Source of the DNA: Clostridia bacterium | GTDB lineage: Bacteria; Bacillota; Clostridia; Oscillospirales; Acutalibacteraceae | Length of the DNA stretch: 64,000 nt | Reading direction: 5' to 3' | NCBI GenBank assembly: GCA_017625835.1 | Contig: JAGAKF010000052.1 | Location: 20,715-84,714, forward strand | Part shown: piece after piece, positions 52,138 to 63,300 of the stretch | How positions within the stretch are numbered: position 1 is the first letter of the stretch | Layout of the letters: every line of letters begins with the position of its first letter | Notes under the pieces: generated by a model | What the model saw: only the letters and a program-made list of their open reading frames with translations | What the model was told of the DNA's origin: nothing | Databases searched by the model: none | Made by a program: the position numbers and the translations under genes

Positions 52138-54450
52138 TTAGTGGTCTGATACACCTGACATTGTTCTGAAATATACTGTCAGGGTTGAACCTGATTCAAC
52201 CTGTTTATCTTTCGGAACGCTCTGTCGGTAAGCAACAAGGCCTGAAGCCGACAACGCGTTTCCTGAAATTCTTACATTAAGTCCCAGATTTGATGCTGCA
52301 TAATTAACCTGTGACACGGTCATTCCCGTAAAGTCAGGAACTGTAACCTTTGATTTTTCAATATTTTCCTGAGTATAAACTACTACAACTCCGCCCTTTG
52401 GAACAAACTGGCTGTATGCAGGCATCTGCGAAATAACATTTTCCCCGCTGCCAACCACTTTGATTTTGAGATCAGACTTCTGAAGCTCTGTCCTTGCTTC
52501 GCTTACGGTTTTTCCTGCAAGGTCGGGAACTTCGACATCGAGCTTACTCTTTTCGGACTCATTGTACTGTCTTTCAATGTTTAAATATGTAAGTGTTTTT
52601 TCAATAACCTCAGCCGCAACCGGTGCCGCAACAGCGCCGCCGCCCGTCTGTCCCTGAGGCTCATTTACAACAATAATAATTGAAATTTCAGGATCATTTG
52701 CCGGCGCACAGCCTGCGAATGAAGCAATGTATTCACCCGTCGCACCTGTCGGACCGAGAACGTCGGACGTTCCCGTTTTACCTGCCACTCTGTAGCCTGC
52801 CACATATGAGTTCTTTGCTGTACCCTTTGCAGAAACTTCCTCCATTGAAGCAATAATCAGGTCTGATGTTGATTCCGAAATAACCTGGCGCTTTACAACG
52901 GGTTTTGTTTCGCTTATCACATTGCCCTGCTCATCAAGCGTCTTGGCAACGATATACGGCTGCATAAGCTTTCCGTCATTAACAACGGCATTGATTGCAT
53001 TAAGAACCTGAATCGGAGAAGCCTGGAACGACTGGCCGAAAGATGAGCTGGCAAGGTTAACTGCTGTCATATTTTCGCGTGAGTGGTAGTTAATGCCTGC
53101 CTTCGGCAAAACTTCCGCTCCGAGGTCAATGCCTGTTCTCTCAGTAAATCCGAAAGCTTCAAAATATTTATAGAAAGTGTCAACACCAAGTCTCTGTCCT
53201 ATTGTTATGAAATACGGGTTGCAGGAATTCATAAGTCCCTGAGTAAGCGTCTGTGTGCCGTGACCTGAATGGTTGTGACAATAGTAACGTCGGTCACTAA
53301 TTCTTATACTTCCCGAGCAATTGAAAGTCTCGTCGTATTCAACAACATTTTCTTCAAGACCTGCCGCCATTGTTATAACCTTGAAAACAGAACCCGGGTC
53401 ATAAATATCGCTTACTGCTCTATTTCTCCATTGCTGGTACATAGCCTGGTTGTATGCTTTTTTGCGTTCTGTTTCGTCTTCTATCAAAGCTATGTTATCA
53501 ACCGTTCTCTGGTCATAAATTGTGTACGGGTCGTTTGAATCGAACGACGCCTGAGTTGACATTGCAAGGATCGCTCCTGTATCAACATCCATCACAATAC
53601 CTGTGCAGGATTTGCAGTTACTTGTTTCGTAACATTCATAAAGAGCTTCTTCAAGGTAGCGCTGAATTGTTTCATCAATCGTAAGAACAAGGCTCGTTCC
53701 CTGCGTCGGCTCATAGAGAGTCTGATAAGCAATACTGTCCATAACGGAATTGTTTGCTTTTGTTGAAATAAGTCTTCCGTCAACGCCTGTGAGCATATTA
53801 TTGTACTTTGACTCAAGTCCCGAAAGACCGACATTATCCGTACCGACACAGCCGAGAATCTGCGAAGCAAGTGTTGAATACGGATAGTATCTCTTCACGT
53901 CGTCCTCAACACGGATAACCCTCGAATAATACCAGGGTTTTTCGCCTTTAACGCCTGTTTCATACGATGTTTCAAGGAAAGCAAGCACCCTATCCCTAAC
54001 ATCCTTTTCAACTTTATTCGCAAGAGAGAGGTTGTTGTATCCCGTCTTGGTTGCTTTTTCTTCGATAGTTGCGCGGTCAATGTCCAAAATTTCAGACATT
54101 GTGGCAAAAACGATTTCTTTTGCCTCGTCCGGAAAGTGCTGCAGTTCACTCGGATTCATTGTGATTTTCCAAGCTGAAGCACTCTGAGCGAGCACCGTCA
54201 TATTTCTGTCGTAAATTATACCTCTGTTTGCCGGAACGGTTGTATCGTTAAGCTGCTGCTGTTCGGCAAGGAGTTTAAACATATCCGCCTGCGAAATCTG
54301 TGCTTTTGCAAGGCCGATAAAAGGAAACACCAATCCGACCGCCAGAAAAACGGCAAGAACGCCCCAGATTCTTGACTTAACACCTTTTGTCAGAATTTTT
54401 CGGGGTTTAAAGAAGTATCTTTTCTTTATTTTAAGCTGATTTTTCAACAC
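52138..54450 (-). CDS. PASTA-containing class B penicillin-binding protein (FtsI/SpoVD)
   Basis: The 770 residues have a cytoplasmic N terminus (to about 30), one membrane segment (about 31-52), a dimerisation domain and the transpeptidase domain. Catalytic motifs are SVFK (DPGSVFKVITMA), SCN (GLMNSCNPYF) and KTG (VAGKTGTSDV). Two PASTA domains end the protein (PDLAGKTVSEA and PDFTGMTVSQV). It cross-links septal or spore cortex wall. SpoVD-like and division PBP2B-like members share this plan; the FtsW/SpoVE partner is in the same cluster. The start is GTG 54450 after AAGGTAGCT. Confidence 0.92.
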   Translation of the reverse strand: MLKNQLKIKKRYFFKPRKILTKGVKSRIWGVLAVFLAVGLVFPFIGLAKAQISQADMFKLLAEQQQLNDTTVPANRGIIYDRNMTVLAQSASAWKITMNPSELQHFPDEAKEIVFATMSEILDIDRATIEEKATKTGYNNLSLANKVEKDVRDRVLAFLETSYETGVKGEKPWYYSRVIRVEDDVKRYYPYSTLASQILGCVGTDNVGLSGLESKYNNMLTGVDGRLISTKANNSVMDSIAYQTLYEPTQGTSLVLTIDETIQRYLEEALYECYETSNCKSCTGIVMDVDTGAILAMSTQASFDSNDPYTIYDQRTVDNIALIEDETERKKAYNQAMYQQWRNRAVSDIYDPGSVFKVITMAAGLEENVVEYDETFNCSGSIRISDRRYYCHNHSGHGTQTLTQGLMNSCNPYFITIGQRLGVDTFYKYFEAFGFTERTGIDLGAEVLPKAGINYHSRENMTAVNLASSSFGQSFQASPIQVLNAINAVVNDGKLMQPYIVAKTLDEQGNVISETKPVVKRQVISESTSDLIIASMEEVSAKGTAKNSYVAGYRVAGKTGTSDVLGPTGATGEYIASFAGCAPANDPEISIIIVVNEPQGQTGGGAVAAPVAAEVIEKTLTYLNIERQYNESEKSKLDVEVPDLAGKTVSEARTELQKSDLKIKVVGSGENVISQMPAYSQFVPKGGVVVVYTQENIEKSKVTVPDFTGMTVSQVNYAASNLGLNVRISGNALSASGLVAYRQSVPKDKQVESGSTLTVYFRTMSGVSDH

Positions 54451-54509
54451 AGCTACCTTCCCTTCACACTAAAAAAGTAAGATTAACATTACCTCTATAA
54501 AATCACTCT

Positions 54510-54537
54510 AAGGGCGGATATAAATCCGCCCTTTTTT
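54510..54537 (+). repeat. palindrome between ftsL and the PBP gene
   Basis: AGGGCGGATATAAATCCGCCCT forms a near-perfect hairpin. The T run follows only on the plus strand, which carries no gene here, so it does not terminate the cluster. The sequence resembles the GGGCAGATGATATCTGCCC unit at 9717-9746. Confidence 0.5.
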
Positions 54538-54593
54538 ACTGTCATATAATGATATGTTTCCTGTAACTTGTACTATACATCATACACCTGTGG

Positions 54594-55052
54594 TTACTGA
54601 GTCAGCTGCGCACCGCTTTCGCCGGAAATATCAAAATATTCAATCTGATAGCTGTCTCTTTTGACCATTCCGAGTTCTGACTGCGCGTACTCCTCGATTT
54701 TATCCATTGACATCATCGAATTATATTTCATCTTCAATGATACATTTTCGCTTTCAATGACACTCAGCTCGTTCTGCTTTGTTGTAAGATCGATCTGAAG
54801 ATTTGTCAACTGTACATGGCAAGCAATAATAGCACCGATTGTAAGGAACATTACAAGAGCAAATGCACAGGCTCTGATTGCCATTTTTGTGCTTTCACGT
54901 GCCTCCTGTGCTGTCTGAGCTCTGCTTACCGGCTTTGCTTCAAGGAGCTTCGGCTTCTGTATTCTCTTTCTGGGCATTTCCTGCGGTACATATGCATTTT
55001 TCTGCACATCAAACAAATCAAGATCAAGTGCAACTGTTTCAGTATTAGGCAT
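54594..55052 (-). CDS. ftsL: FtsL-like cell division protein
   Basis: The 152 residues have a basic N-terminal region (to about 55), one membrane segment (about 57-80) and a coiled coil (LTNLQIDLTTKQNELSVIES). MDKIEEYAQSELGMVKRD near the end is typical of FtsL/DivIC. It should bridge FtsQ and the PBP in the divisome. FtsL is variable in sequence, so the call rests on plan and position between rsmH and the PBP. AAGGAGA precedes the ATG. Confidence 0.8.
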   Translation of the reverse strand: MPNTETVALDLDLFDVQKNAYVPQEMPRKRIQKPKLLEAKPVSRAQTAQEARESTKMAIRACAFALVMFLTIGAIIACHVQLTNLQIDLTTKQNELSVIESENVSLKMKYNSMMSMDKIEEYAQSELGMVKRDSYQIEYFDISGESGAQLTQ

Positions 55053-55088
55053 AGCCGTAGTCTCCTTTCTTTTTAACTCTTATGTTAA

Positions 55089-56012
55089 TCAGAGCTTTTC
55101 AACTGCACGAAGGCGTGCACTGTGGGCTCTGAAATTTTCATCAACTTCATTGTTTGTCGGAGCTTTTGACTTGAACGGTAATTTACCCTTCGGCGTATTT
55201 CCGCATACACATACCGGAAACTGCGGCGGGCAGGTGCAACCTTCACAGAATGAGTTGAAGCGTTTTTTAACCATTCTGTCCTCGAGCGAATGGAAGGTTA
55301 TAATCGCCAGTCTTCCCGAAGGATTAAGCACTTCGAACATATCGTCGAGCGCTTTTTCAAGCTTTGTCAGCTCCTGATTTACTTCGATTCTCAATGCCTG
55401 GAACGTTTTTCGCGCCGGATGTCCGTCACGCTTTGCCTTCATCGGCATTGAAGCTTTTATAATATCAACCAATTCAAATGTCGTTTCGATTGGTTTGATC
55501 TCTCGTGATTTTACAATATTCTTCGCAATAGAGGGAGCAAATTTTTCCTCTCCGTAAGTATAAATAATGCGTCTTAACTCCGCTTCAGATGCACTGTTTA
55601 CTATATCAGCGGCACTTAGACCGGACATCGACATTCTCATATCGAGAGGTGCATCCTTATGAAAAGAAAAACCTCTGGCATCGGTGTCGAGCTGATGGGA
55701 ACTAACGCCCAAATCCGCCATCACACCATCGACACCAACGATGCCAAGGTTGCTTAGAACTGATTTGATGTTGACGAAATTATCGTGCACAACTATCACA
55801 TTCGGATTGTCGCTGAATCTTTTCGTCAGAACTTCGATAGCTTCCGGATCCTGATCTATTGAAATAAGCTTACCTGTCGTCAGCTTTTCGGCAACGGCTG
55901 AACTGTGGCCGCCTCCGCCTGCTGTACAGTCAACGTAAATTCCGTCAGGCCTCACGTTCAGAGCATCGACAGTTTCATAAAACAAAACGGGAATATGTTG
56001 AAAATCGGACAT
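55089..56012 (-). CDS. rsmH: 16S rRNA m4C1402 methyltransferase RsmH
   Basis: The 307 residues match RsmH (MraW): N-terminal HIPVLFYETVDAL, the SAM site DCTAGGGGHSSAVAE, ADLGVSSHQLD and ARKTFQALRIEVN. It methylates N4 of C1402 of 16S rRNA. Its ATG overlaps the mraZ stop (TGATG), so translation is coupled. No own Shine-Dalgarno is evident. Confidence 0.96.
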   Translation of the reverse strand: MSDFQHIPVLFYETVDALNVRPDGIYVDCTAGGGGHSSAVAEKLTTGKLISIDQDPEAIEVLTKRFSDNPNVIVVHDNFVNIKSVLSNLGIVGVDGVMADLGVSSHQLDTDARGFSFHKDAPLDMRMSMSGLSAADIVNSASEAELRRIIYTYGEEKFAPSIAKNIVKSREIKPIETTFELVDIIKASMPMKAKRDGHPARKTFQALRIEVNQELTKLEKALDDMFEVLNPSGRLAIITFHSLEDRMVKKRFNSFCEGCTCPPQFPVCVCGNTPKGKLPFKSKAPTNNEVDENFRAHSARLRAVEKL

Positions 56013-56449
56013 CAGAACGGCAATACAACGTCAACAACCTTATCCTTAGCAAGTTGCTGTTCGTATTCTTCCTTGTCCCAGATTTCTGCACGGGGGCCGA
56101 TACCGATGGTTACGATTTCCTTTTTGAGGTTCGCTGCCTCAACAAATTTTGCAGGTAACACGAATCTTCCCTGTGCATCAAGGTCATAAACCTTGGAATT
56201 GATAGAAAAATGTCTCTGAAGATCTGTCCTGTCAACCCCGTCATCGACATAGGCGATCTTATAAACCATATCATCCCACTCAGAAGTAACATAGAGACGA
56301 AGGCATTTTTCGTTCGGCTTATGGTAAATGGTGAACGATTGACCGTAGAGGGCATCTTTAATTTTTGCAGGCATAATTACACGATTATTCGAATCGATAG
56401 AATGAAAATATTCGCCGTTGAAGTGCATATTCTTTACATCCTGCATCAT
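56012..56449 (-). CDS. mraZ: transcriptional regulator MraZ
   Basis: The 145 residues contain two AbrB/SpoVT-like repeats, with SIDSNNRVIMPAKIKDAL near 17-34 and DLDAQGRFVLPAKFVEAA near 91-108. MraZ is a DNA-binding repressor of its own cluster. The start is one of two adjacent ATG codons after GGAGGG. It heads the dcw cluster. Two AAATGGAG copies lie upstream (one in the ribosome site), a possible but unproven MraZ target. Confidence 0.95.
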   Translation of the reverse strand: MMQDVKNMHFNGEYFHSIDSNNRVIMPAKIKDALYGQSFTIYHKPNEKCLRLYVTSEWDDMVYKIAYVDDGVDRTDLQRHFSINSKVYDLDAQGRFVLPAKFVEAANLKKEIVTIGIGPRAEIWDKEEYEQQLAKDKVVDVVLPF

Positions 56450-56501
56450 TTTCCCTCCATTTCATATCATTTTTGATGATAATTACTCCATTTACATCCA
56501 T

Positions 56502-56530
56502 ATTATAATCTTTGAACACCTAAAAGTCAA
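56502..56530 (-). promoter_or_regulatory. sigma-A promoter of the dcw cluster
   Basis: TTGACT (56525-56530) and TATAAT (56502-56507) are 17 bases apart. Repeated AAATGGAG sequences lie in the leader. Confidence 0.85.
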
Positions 56531-56580
56531 TAAAAAATATGCATTTTTTCTAAAAAACCATGAAAAAAATTTATGTATTT

Positions 56581-56665
56581 TTTACCAGTAAAAAAGCAGA
56601 AATCCCCTTTCGTCGGGATTTCTGCAAAAAAATAAGCGCTACGCCTATTTCGAAGCATAGCGCTT
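56581..56665 (-). terminator. two tandem rho-independent terminators after rpoC
   Basis: The first hairpin is AGCGCTATGC paired with GCGTAGCGCT (56635-56664), followed by TTATTTTTTT. The second is GCAGAAATCCC paired with GGGGATTTCTGC (56596-56625), followed by TTTTTT. Both read on the minus strand and end the rpoB-rpoC unit. Confidence 0.92.
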
Positions 56666-56675
56666 TATAATACTA

Positions 56676-59600
56676 TTAAAACTCGCTCGGGAGAAGATCT
56701 GCCATGACTGTGTTAGGTGCATCCTCTTTCTTCTTAAGCTGAACCTCGGAATAGCACTTCATACCTGTACCTGACGGGAGAAGTTTACCGATGATAACGT
56801 TTTCCTTAAGACCCATAAGAGGATCAGTCTTACCCTTGATAGCTGCATCTGTAAGAACTCTTGTTGTTTCCTGGAATGATGCTGCTGAAAGGAATGACTC
56901 TGTTGCAAGAGAAGCCTTTGTGATACCCATAAGAGTCGGGATGCAAGTTGCACAGTTCGGCTCCTTGCCTTCTGCTTCTGCCTGAGCCTTTACCTTATCG
57001 TTAGCTGAGTAGAATTCGTGCTTCTCAACTACTGAACCCGGAAGGAAGTTTGTATCGCCTGCATCGTCGATCTTAACCTTACGCATCATCTGTCGTACGA
57101 TAACCTCGATGTGCTTGTCGTTGATATCAACACCCTGTGTACGGTATGTTCTCTGAACTTCACGGATAAGGTAGTCGTGAACAGCTTCTACGCCGCGAAT
57201 TGCAAGGATATCGTGCGGATTCGGTGCACCATCTGTAAGTGCCTGACCCTTTGTAACCTTGTCGCCTTCCTTAACGATTTCACGGAAGCCGTACGGGATA
57301 AGGTAAGCCTTTGATTCGCCGTTTTCAGCGTCAGTGATAACAACGTGACGGCTCTTCTTGATTTCTTCGAATGAAACCACACCTGAGATTTCTGAAAGGA
57401 TTGCAAGAGACTTGGGCTTTCTTGCTTCGAAGAGTTCTTCGATACGCGGAAGACCCTGTGTGATATCGCCTGCGTCCTTAGCACCACCTGTATGGAACGT
57501 TCTCATCGTAAGCTGTGTACCGGGTTCACCGATTGACTGAGCAGCGATGATACCTACAGCCTCACCTACTGTTACAGGTTCACCTGTTGCAAGGTTTGAA
57601 CCGTAGCACTTGATACATACGCCGTGTTCTGCCTTACAAGTAAGGAGTGAACGGATAACAACTGAAGCAACTGAGCCTTCATCTGCCTCACCTGCATCAA
57701 TCTTAGCCTGATGCTTAGCCTTCGCATGGTCAGCAACGATCTTTGCTTCAACGTCAGTCATCATCTTATCCTTTGTCATGATAACTTCGCCTGTATCAAC
57801 ATCTATATAATCGTTGAGGAGATAACGTCCTGTAAGACGCTCTGCAAGGTCAACGATCTTTCTGTTGCCGTGGAAGATATCGTAAACTTCGATACCCTCG
57901 TCGCAACCGCAATCTTCATCGTGGATGATGCATTCCTGTGAAACGTCAACAAGACGACGTGTAAGGTAACCTGAGTCAGCTGTACGAAGAGCTGTATCGG
58001 CAAGACCCTTACGAGCACCACGGGATGAAATAAAGTATTCAAGAATATTAAGACCTTCACGATAGTTAGCCTTGATGGGTACTTCGATTGTCTTACCTGC
58101 TGTGTTAGCGATAAGACCACGCATACCTGCGAGCTGACGAAGCTGTGAATCGTTACCACGGGCACCGGAATCAAGCATCATGTTGATCGGGTTGTACTTA
58201 TCAAAGTTTGCCTTGAGTTCCTTAGCAACTTCCTGAGTACATGCTTCCCAGACTTCGATAACTCTGTCTGAACGCTCAGACTCTGTAATAAGACCGCGGT
58301 CGTAGTTTCTGCTGATCTTATCAATCTTAGCTTCTGCTTCAGCAAGAAGTTCAGCCTTCTTCGGCGGGATTGTTGCGTCGCAGACAGCAACTGTGATACC
58401 GCTTCGTGTTGAATGCTTGTAACCCTGAGCCTTGATGTTATCAAGCATCTCAGCAGCTACTGCTGTACCGTGAACGCGGATACACTTGTCGATGATCTTG
58501 CCGAGGTTACCCTTCTTAACAAGGAACTCAACCTCAAGTCTGAACATACTGTCGATATCTTCGGGATTACGCTCAACAAAACCGAGGTCCTGAGGAATCG
58601 GGTTGTTGAAGATAATCTTACCGAGAGTTGTCGGAACAAGTCTTGTATACTCAACGCCGTTGATTGTCTTTGTCATACGGACTTTGATTGAAGAATGGAG
58701 TGTGATTGTTCCATCGTCGTAAGCCATAGTAGCTTCATCAACGTTGCGGAACGCCTTACCCTCACCGGGTTCGCCCGGCTTTTCAAGTGTAAGGTAATAT
58801 GAACCGAGGATCATGTCCTGTGTAGGAACAGCAACAGGACGTCCGTCTGAAGGTTTCAAAAGGTTGTTAGCAGCAAGCATAAGGAAACGAGCCTCAGCCT
58901 GTGCTTCTGCTGAAAGAGGTACGTGAACAGCCATCTGGTCACCGTCGAAGTCAGCGTTGAAAGCTGTACATACGAGCGGATGAAGCTTGATAGCTCTGCC
59001 CTCTACGAGAACAGGTTCGAAAGCCTGGATACCGAGTCTGTGAAGAGTCGGAGCACGGTTAAGCATTACCGGATGGTCCTTGATAACAATTTCAAGTGCA
59101 TCCCAAACTTCGGGATGTGCCTTTTCAACCATCTTTCTTGCAGACTTAACGTTACCTGCTTTTTCTGTTTCAACAAGTCTCTTCATTACGAAAGGTTTGA
59201 AGAGCTCAAGTGCCATTTCCTTGGGAAGACCGCACTGATAAAGCTTGAGTTCCGGACCAACAACGATAACTGAACGTCCTGAATAGTCAACACGCTTACC
59301 GAGAAGGTTCTGACGGAAACGACCCTGCTTACCCTTAAGCATATCTGAAAGTGACTTGAGAGCTCTGTTGCTCGGACCTGTAACGGGACGTCCGCGACGG
59401 CCGTTATCGATAAGAGCGTCAACTGCTTCCTGAAGCATTCTCTTTTCGTTACGAACGATAATGTCGGGAGCACCGAGCTCAAGGAGCTTCTTAAGACGGT
59501 TGTTACGGTTGATAACACGACGGTAGAGGTCATTGAGGTCAGATGTTGCGAAACGTCCGCCGTCAAGCTGAACCATCGGTCTGATTTCCGGAGGAATAAC

Positions 59601-60293
59601 CGGAACAACGTCAAGAATCATCCACTCAGGCTTGTTGCCTGATGTACGGAATGCTTCGATAACTTCAAGACGCTTGAGAGCCTTTGCTCTCTTCTGGCCT
59701 GATGAGCTGAGGAGTTCTTCACGAAGCTCCTCTGCAAGAGCATCAAGATCAACTTCTGCAAGAAGCTCCTTGATAGCCTCAGCACCCATGCCTGCCTTAA
59801 AGTCTTCATCATATCTTTCACGATATTCTGTATATGCTTTTTCATCAAGAATCTGCTTCTTCTCAAGCGGTGTGTCACCGGGATCTGTTACGATGTAAGA
59901 TGAGAAGTAAAGCACCTTTTCAAGGTTACGAGGTGTAACATCAAGAACAAGACCGATTCTTGAAGGGATACCCTTAAAATACCAGATGTGAGAAACGGGA
60001 GCTGCAAGCTCGATGTGACCCATACGCTCACGACGAACCTTAGCCTTAGTTACCTCAACTCCGCATCGGTCGCAGACGATGCCCTTGTGGCGTACTCTCT
60101 TGTACTTACCGCAGTGACATTCCCAGTCCTTTGTGGGTCCGAAAATCCTTTCGCAGAAAAGACCGTCTTTTTCGGGTTTAAGGGTACGATAGTTTATAGT
60201 TTCGGGCTTGGTTACTTCACCATAAGACCATTCTCTGATCTGTTCGGGTGAAGCAAGTCCGATTTTTATTGATTCAAAGGTATTGTTTTCCAA
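56676..60293 (-). CDS. rpoC: DNA-directed RNA polymerase subunit beta'
   Basis: The 1205 residues match RpoC. The N-terminal zinc site reads [13 protein letters not shown] and CDRCGVEV, the catalytic loop is [12 protein letters not shown] (three Asp), and [14 protein letters not shown] marks the trigger-loop region. It forms the catalytic centre with RpoB. The start is TTG 60293, with AAGGGGC upstream; no ATG is placed better. It follows rpoB by 56 bases and ends at two terminators. Confidence 0.97.
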   Translation of the reverse strand: MENNTFESIKIGLASPEQIREWSYGEVTKPETINYRTLKPEKDGLFCERIFGPTKDWECHCGKYKRVRHKGIVCDRCGVEVTKAKVRRERMGHIELAAPVSHIWYFKGIPSRIGLVLDVTPRNLEKVLYFSSYIVTDPGDTPLEKKQILDEKAYTEYRERYDEDFKAGMGAEAIKELLAEVDLDALAEELREELLSSSGQKRAKALKRLEVIEAFRTSGNKPEWMILDVVPVIPPEIRPMVQLDGGRFATSDLNDLYRRVINRNNRLKKLLELGAPDIIVRNEKRMLQEAVDALIDNGRRGRPVTGPSNRALKSLSDMLKGKQGRFRQNLLGKRVDYSGRSVIVVGPELKLYQCGLPKEMALELFKPFVMKRLVETEKAGNVKSARKMVEKAHPEVWDALEIVIKDHPVMLNRAPTLHRLGIQAFEPVLVEGRAIKLHPLVCTAFNADFDGDQMAVHVPLSAEAQAEARFLMLAANNLLKPSDGRPVAVPTQDMILGSYYLTLEKPGEPGEGKAFRNVDEATMAYDDGTITLHSSIKVRMTKTINGVEYTRLVPTTLGKIIFNNPIPQDLGFVERNPEDIDSMFRLEVEFLVKKGNLGKIIDKCIRVHGTAVAAEMLDNIKAQGYKHSTRSGITVAVCDATIPPKKAELLAEAEAKIDKISRNYDRGLITESERSDRVIEVWEACTQEVAKELKANFDKYNPINMMLDSGARGNDSQLRQLAGMRGLIANTAGKTIEVPIKANYREGLNILEYFISSRGARKGLADTALRTADSGYLTRRLVDVSQECIIHDEDCGCDEGIEVYDIFHGNRKIVDLAERLTGRYLLNDYIDVDTGEVIMTKDKMMTDVEAKIVADHAKAKHQAKIDAGEADEGSVASVVIRSLLTCKAEHGVCIKCYGSNLATGEPVTVGEAVGIIAAQSIGEPGTQLTMRTFHTGGAKDAGDITQGLPRIEELFEARKPKSLAILSEISGVVSFEEIKKSRHVVITDAENGESKAYLIPYGFREIVKEGDKVTKGQALTDGAPNPHDILAIRGVEAVHDYLIREVQRTYRTQGVDINDKHIEVIVRQMMRKVKIDDAGDTNFLPGSVVEKHEFYSANDKVKAQAEAEGKEPNCATCIPTLMGITKASLATESFLSAASFQETTRVLTDAAIKGKTDPLMGLKENVIIGKLLPSGTGMKCYSEVQLKKKEDAPNTVMADLLPSEF

Positions 60294-60349
60294 AATAACT
60301 GCCCCTTTTCCTTAAATCTATATCAATTCTCTCTTGTTGCAAACGGTGA

Positions 60350-63300
60350 TTATTCGTAATCGTCCTCAGCATCCATATCCATGCCGAAGTCGTCTACGTA
60401 CTCCTCTTCGAACATATCATCAAAGGATTCTGTTTCATCTTCGTTTGCAATAGGATTGCCTTCTTCATCTTCAAGCTCATAGCCTTCGGCACTTTCAGCA
60501 TCGTTTACGTGTGTAAATGCCTTATCATCAGAAGGAGCAAAGCCCATATCATCGTCAAAGTTCTGCTTAAGATCGATCTCCTGCTGATCCTTGTCGTATA
60601 CACGAACGTCAAGACCGAGTGACTGGAGTTCCTTAACAAGAACCTTGAAGGATTCGGGAATACCTGACTGCGGAACATTGTTGCCCTTAACAATAGCCTC
60701 ATAAGTCTTGACACGACCTACAACGTCGTCAGACTTAACTGTAAGAATTTCCTGAAGTGTATATGCTGCACCGTAAGCTTCAAGTGCCCAAACTTCCATT
60801 TCACCGAAACGCTGGCCGCCGAACTGAGCTTTACCGCCGAGCGGCTGCTGAGTAACGAGTGAGTACGGACCTGTTGAACGAGCGTGAATCTTGTCATCAA
60901 CAAGGTGCAACAGCTTGAGGTAATACATGATACCTACTGTTACAGGGTTATCGAAACGGCGACCTGTACGTCCGTCGATAAGGGTTGACTTACCATCTTC
61001 GCTGAGGCCTGTTTCGCGGAGTGCTGCCTTGATGTCTTCTTCGTGAGCACCGTCGAAGACCGGAGTCATAACCTTCCAGCCAAGGTGACGTGCTGCAAAA
61101 CCGAGGTTAACTTCAAGAACCTGACCGATGTTCATTCGAGAAGGAACACCGAGGGGGTTAAGAACGATATCAAGCGGAGTACCGTCCTCGAGGAACGGCA
61201 TATCTTCCTGCGGAAGGATACGGGAAACAACACCCTTGTTACCGTGACGACCGGCCATCTTGTCACCGACAGAAAGCTTACGCTTCTGAGCGATGTAGCA
61301 GCGGACAACCTTGTTTACGCCCGGGCTGAGTTCGTCACTGTTCTCTCTTGTGAACACTTCAACGTTAACAACGATACCGTATTCACCGTGAGGAACTCTG
61401 AGTGAAGTATCACGTACTTCCTTAGCCTTCTCACCGAAGATTGCACGGAGAAGTCTCTCTTCAGGAGTAAGCTCGGTTTCACCCTTAGGTGTAACCTTAC
61501 CAACGAGGATATCACCTGAGTGAACTTCGGCACCGATACGGATAATACCTCTTTCGTCGAGGTCCTTAAGAGCATCGTCACCAACGTTCGGGATATCTCT
61601 TGTAATCTCTTCAGGTCCGAGCTTTGTATCTCTGGACTCTGTTTCGTATTCTTCGATATGGATTGATGTGTAAACGTCATCTCTTACGAGCTTTTCGTTA
61701 ATAAGAACGGCGTCCTCGTAGTTGTAGCCTTCCCATGTCATAAAGCCGATGAGAGCGTTCTTACCGAGTGAAATTTCACCGTGGTCTGTTGCAGGACCGT
61801 CAGCGATAACTTCATCCTTTTCCATATGCTGGCCAATCTCAACGATAGGCTTCTGGTTGATACATGTGCCCTGGTTGGAGCGCATGAACTTTGTAAGATT
61901 GTATCTGTCGATCTGTCCGTCCTCGTCCTTGCGGATTTCGATGAAATCAGCATTTACGTGGATAACAGTACCTGCGTTACGGCAAAGTACAACAGTACCT
62001 GAGTCAACTGCTGCCTTATATTCCATACCTGTACCGACGATCGGAGAGTCTGTTTTAAGAAGAGGCACTGCCTGACGCTGCATGTTTGAACCCATGAGGG
62101 CACGGTTAGCGTCGTCGTTCTCAAGGAACGGAATCATAGCTGTAGCAACGGAAACGAGCATCTTCGGCGAAACGTCCATAAAGCTGACTCTTGAATTGTC
62201 AATCTCATGGAATTCGTCACGGTAACGGGCCATAACCTTTCTTCTTACGAAGCGGCCTTCCTCATCAAGAGGTTCGTTAGCCTGAGCTACGATGAATTCA
62301 TCTTCTTCGTCTGCTGTCATATAAACAACTTCGTCAAGAACTCTGCCGTCAACAACGCGACGGTACGGAGCTTCGATGAAGCCATACTTATTGATTTTTG
62401 CAAATGTTGCAAGGTAAGAGATAAGACCGATGTTCGGACCTTCAGGAGTCTCAATCGGGCACATACGGCCGTAGTGGCTGTAGTGAACGTCTCGAACTTC
62501 GAAGCCTGCACGGTCACGTGAAAGACCGCCGGGGCCGAGAGCTGAAAGACGGCGCTTGTGAGTAAGCTCTGCAAGCGGGTTAGTCTGATCCATAAACTGA
62601 GACAACGGTGAAGAACCGAAGAACTCTTTGATTGCCATAAGAACAGGGCGGATATTGATAAGTGACTGCGGAGTAATCTTATCTTCCTCTTCCTGTGCCT
62701 GGAGTGTCATACGCTCGCGGACAACTCTCTCCATACGTGCAAGACCGATACGGAACTGGTTCTGAAGGAGCTCGCCAACTGAACGGATACGACGGTTGCC
62801 GAGGTGGTCGATGTCGTCTGTTCTGCCGATGCCGAAAGCGATTGAGTTAATGTAGTTGATTGATGAAAAGATATCATCAATTGTAATGTGGTTCGGAATA
62901 AGGTCGTTGCAACGCTCTTTAAGAGTAGCAAAAAGAGTCTCGTCGTCCTCTGCGTTTTCAAGGATTTCCTGAAGAACTGCAAAAGAAACCTGCTCGTTGA
63001 TGCCGATCTTATCAAGCTCTTCCTCTGTGAACTGAGGAACATACGGGTGGATATCAACCATACCGTTTGAAATAACCTTGATTTCCTTATCGTCAGCTAC
63101 CTTTACGAATACAACAGATACGCCTGCCTGCTCGATGATGATAGCCTTTTCTTTAGTAACCACTTCACCCTCTTCAGCAAGGATTTCACCTGTAAGAGGA
63201 GCAACAACCGGCTGAGAAAGAGTTGCGCCGACGATTCTGTCGAAAAGTGAAAGCTTCTTGTTGTACTTATATCTGCCGACACGTGAAATATCGTAACGAT

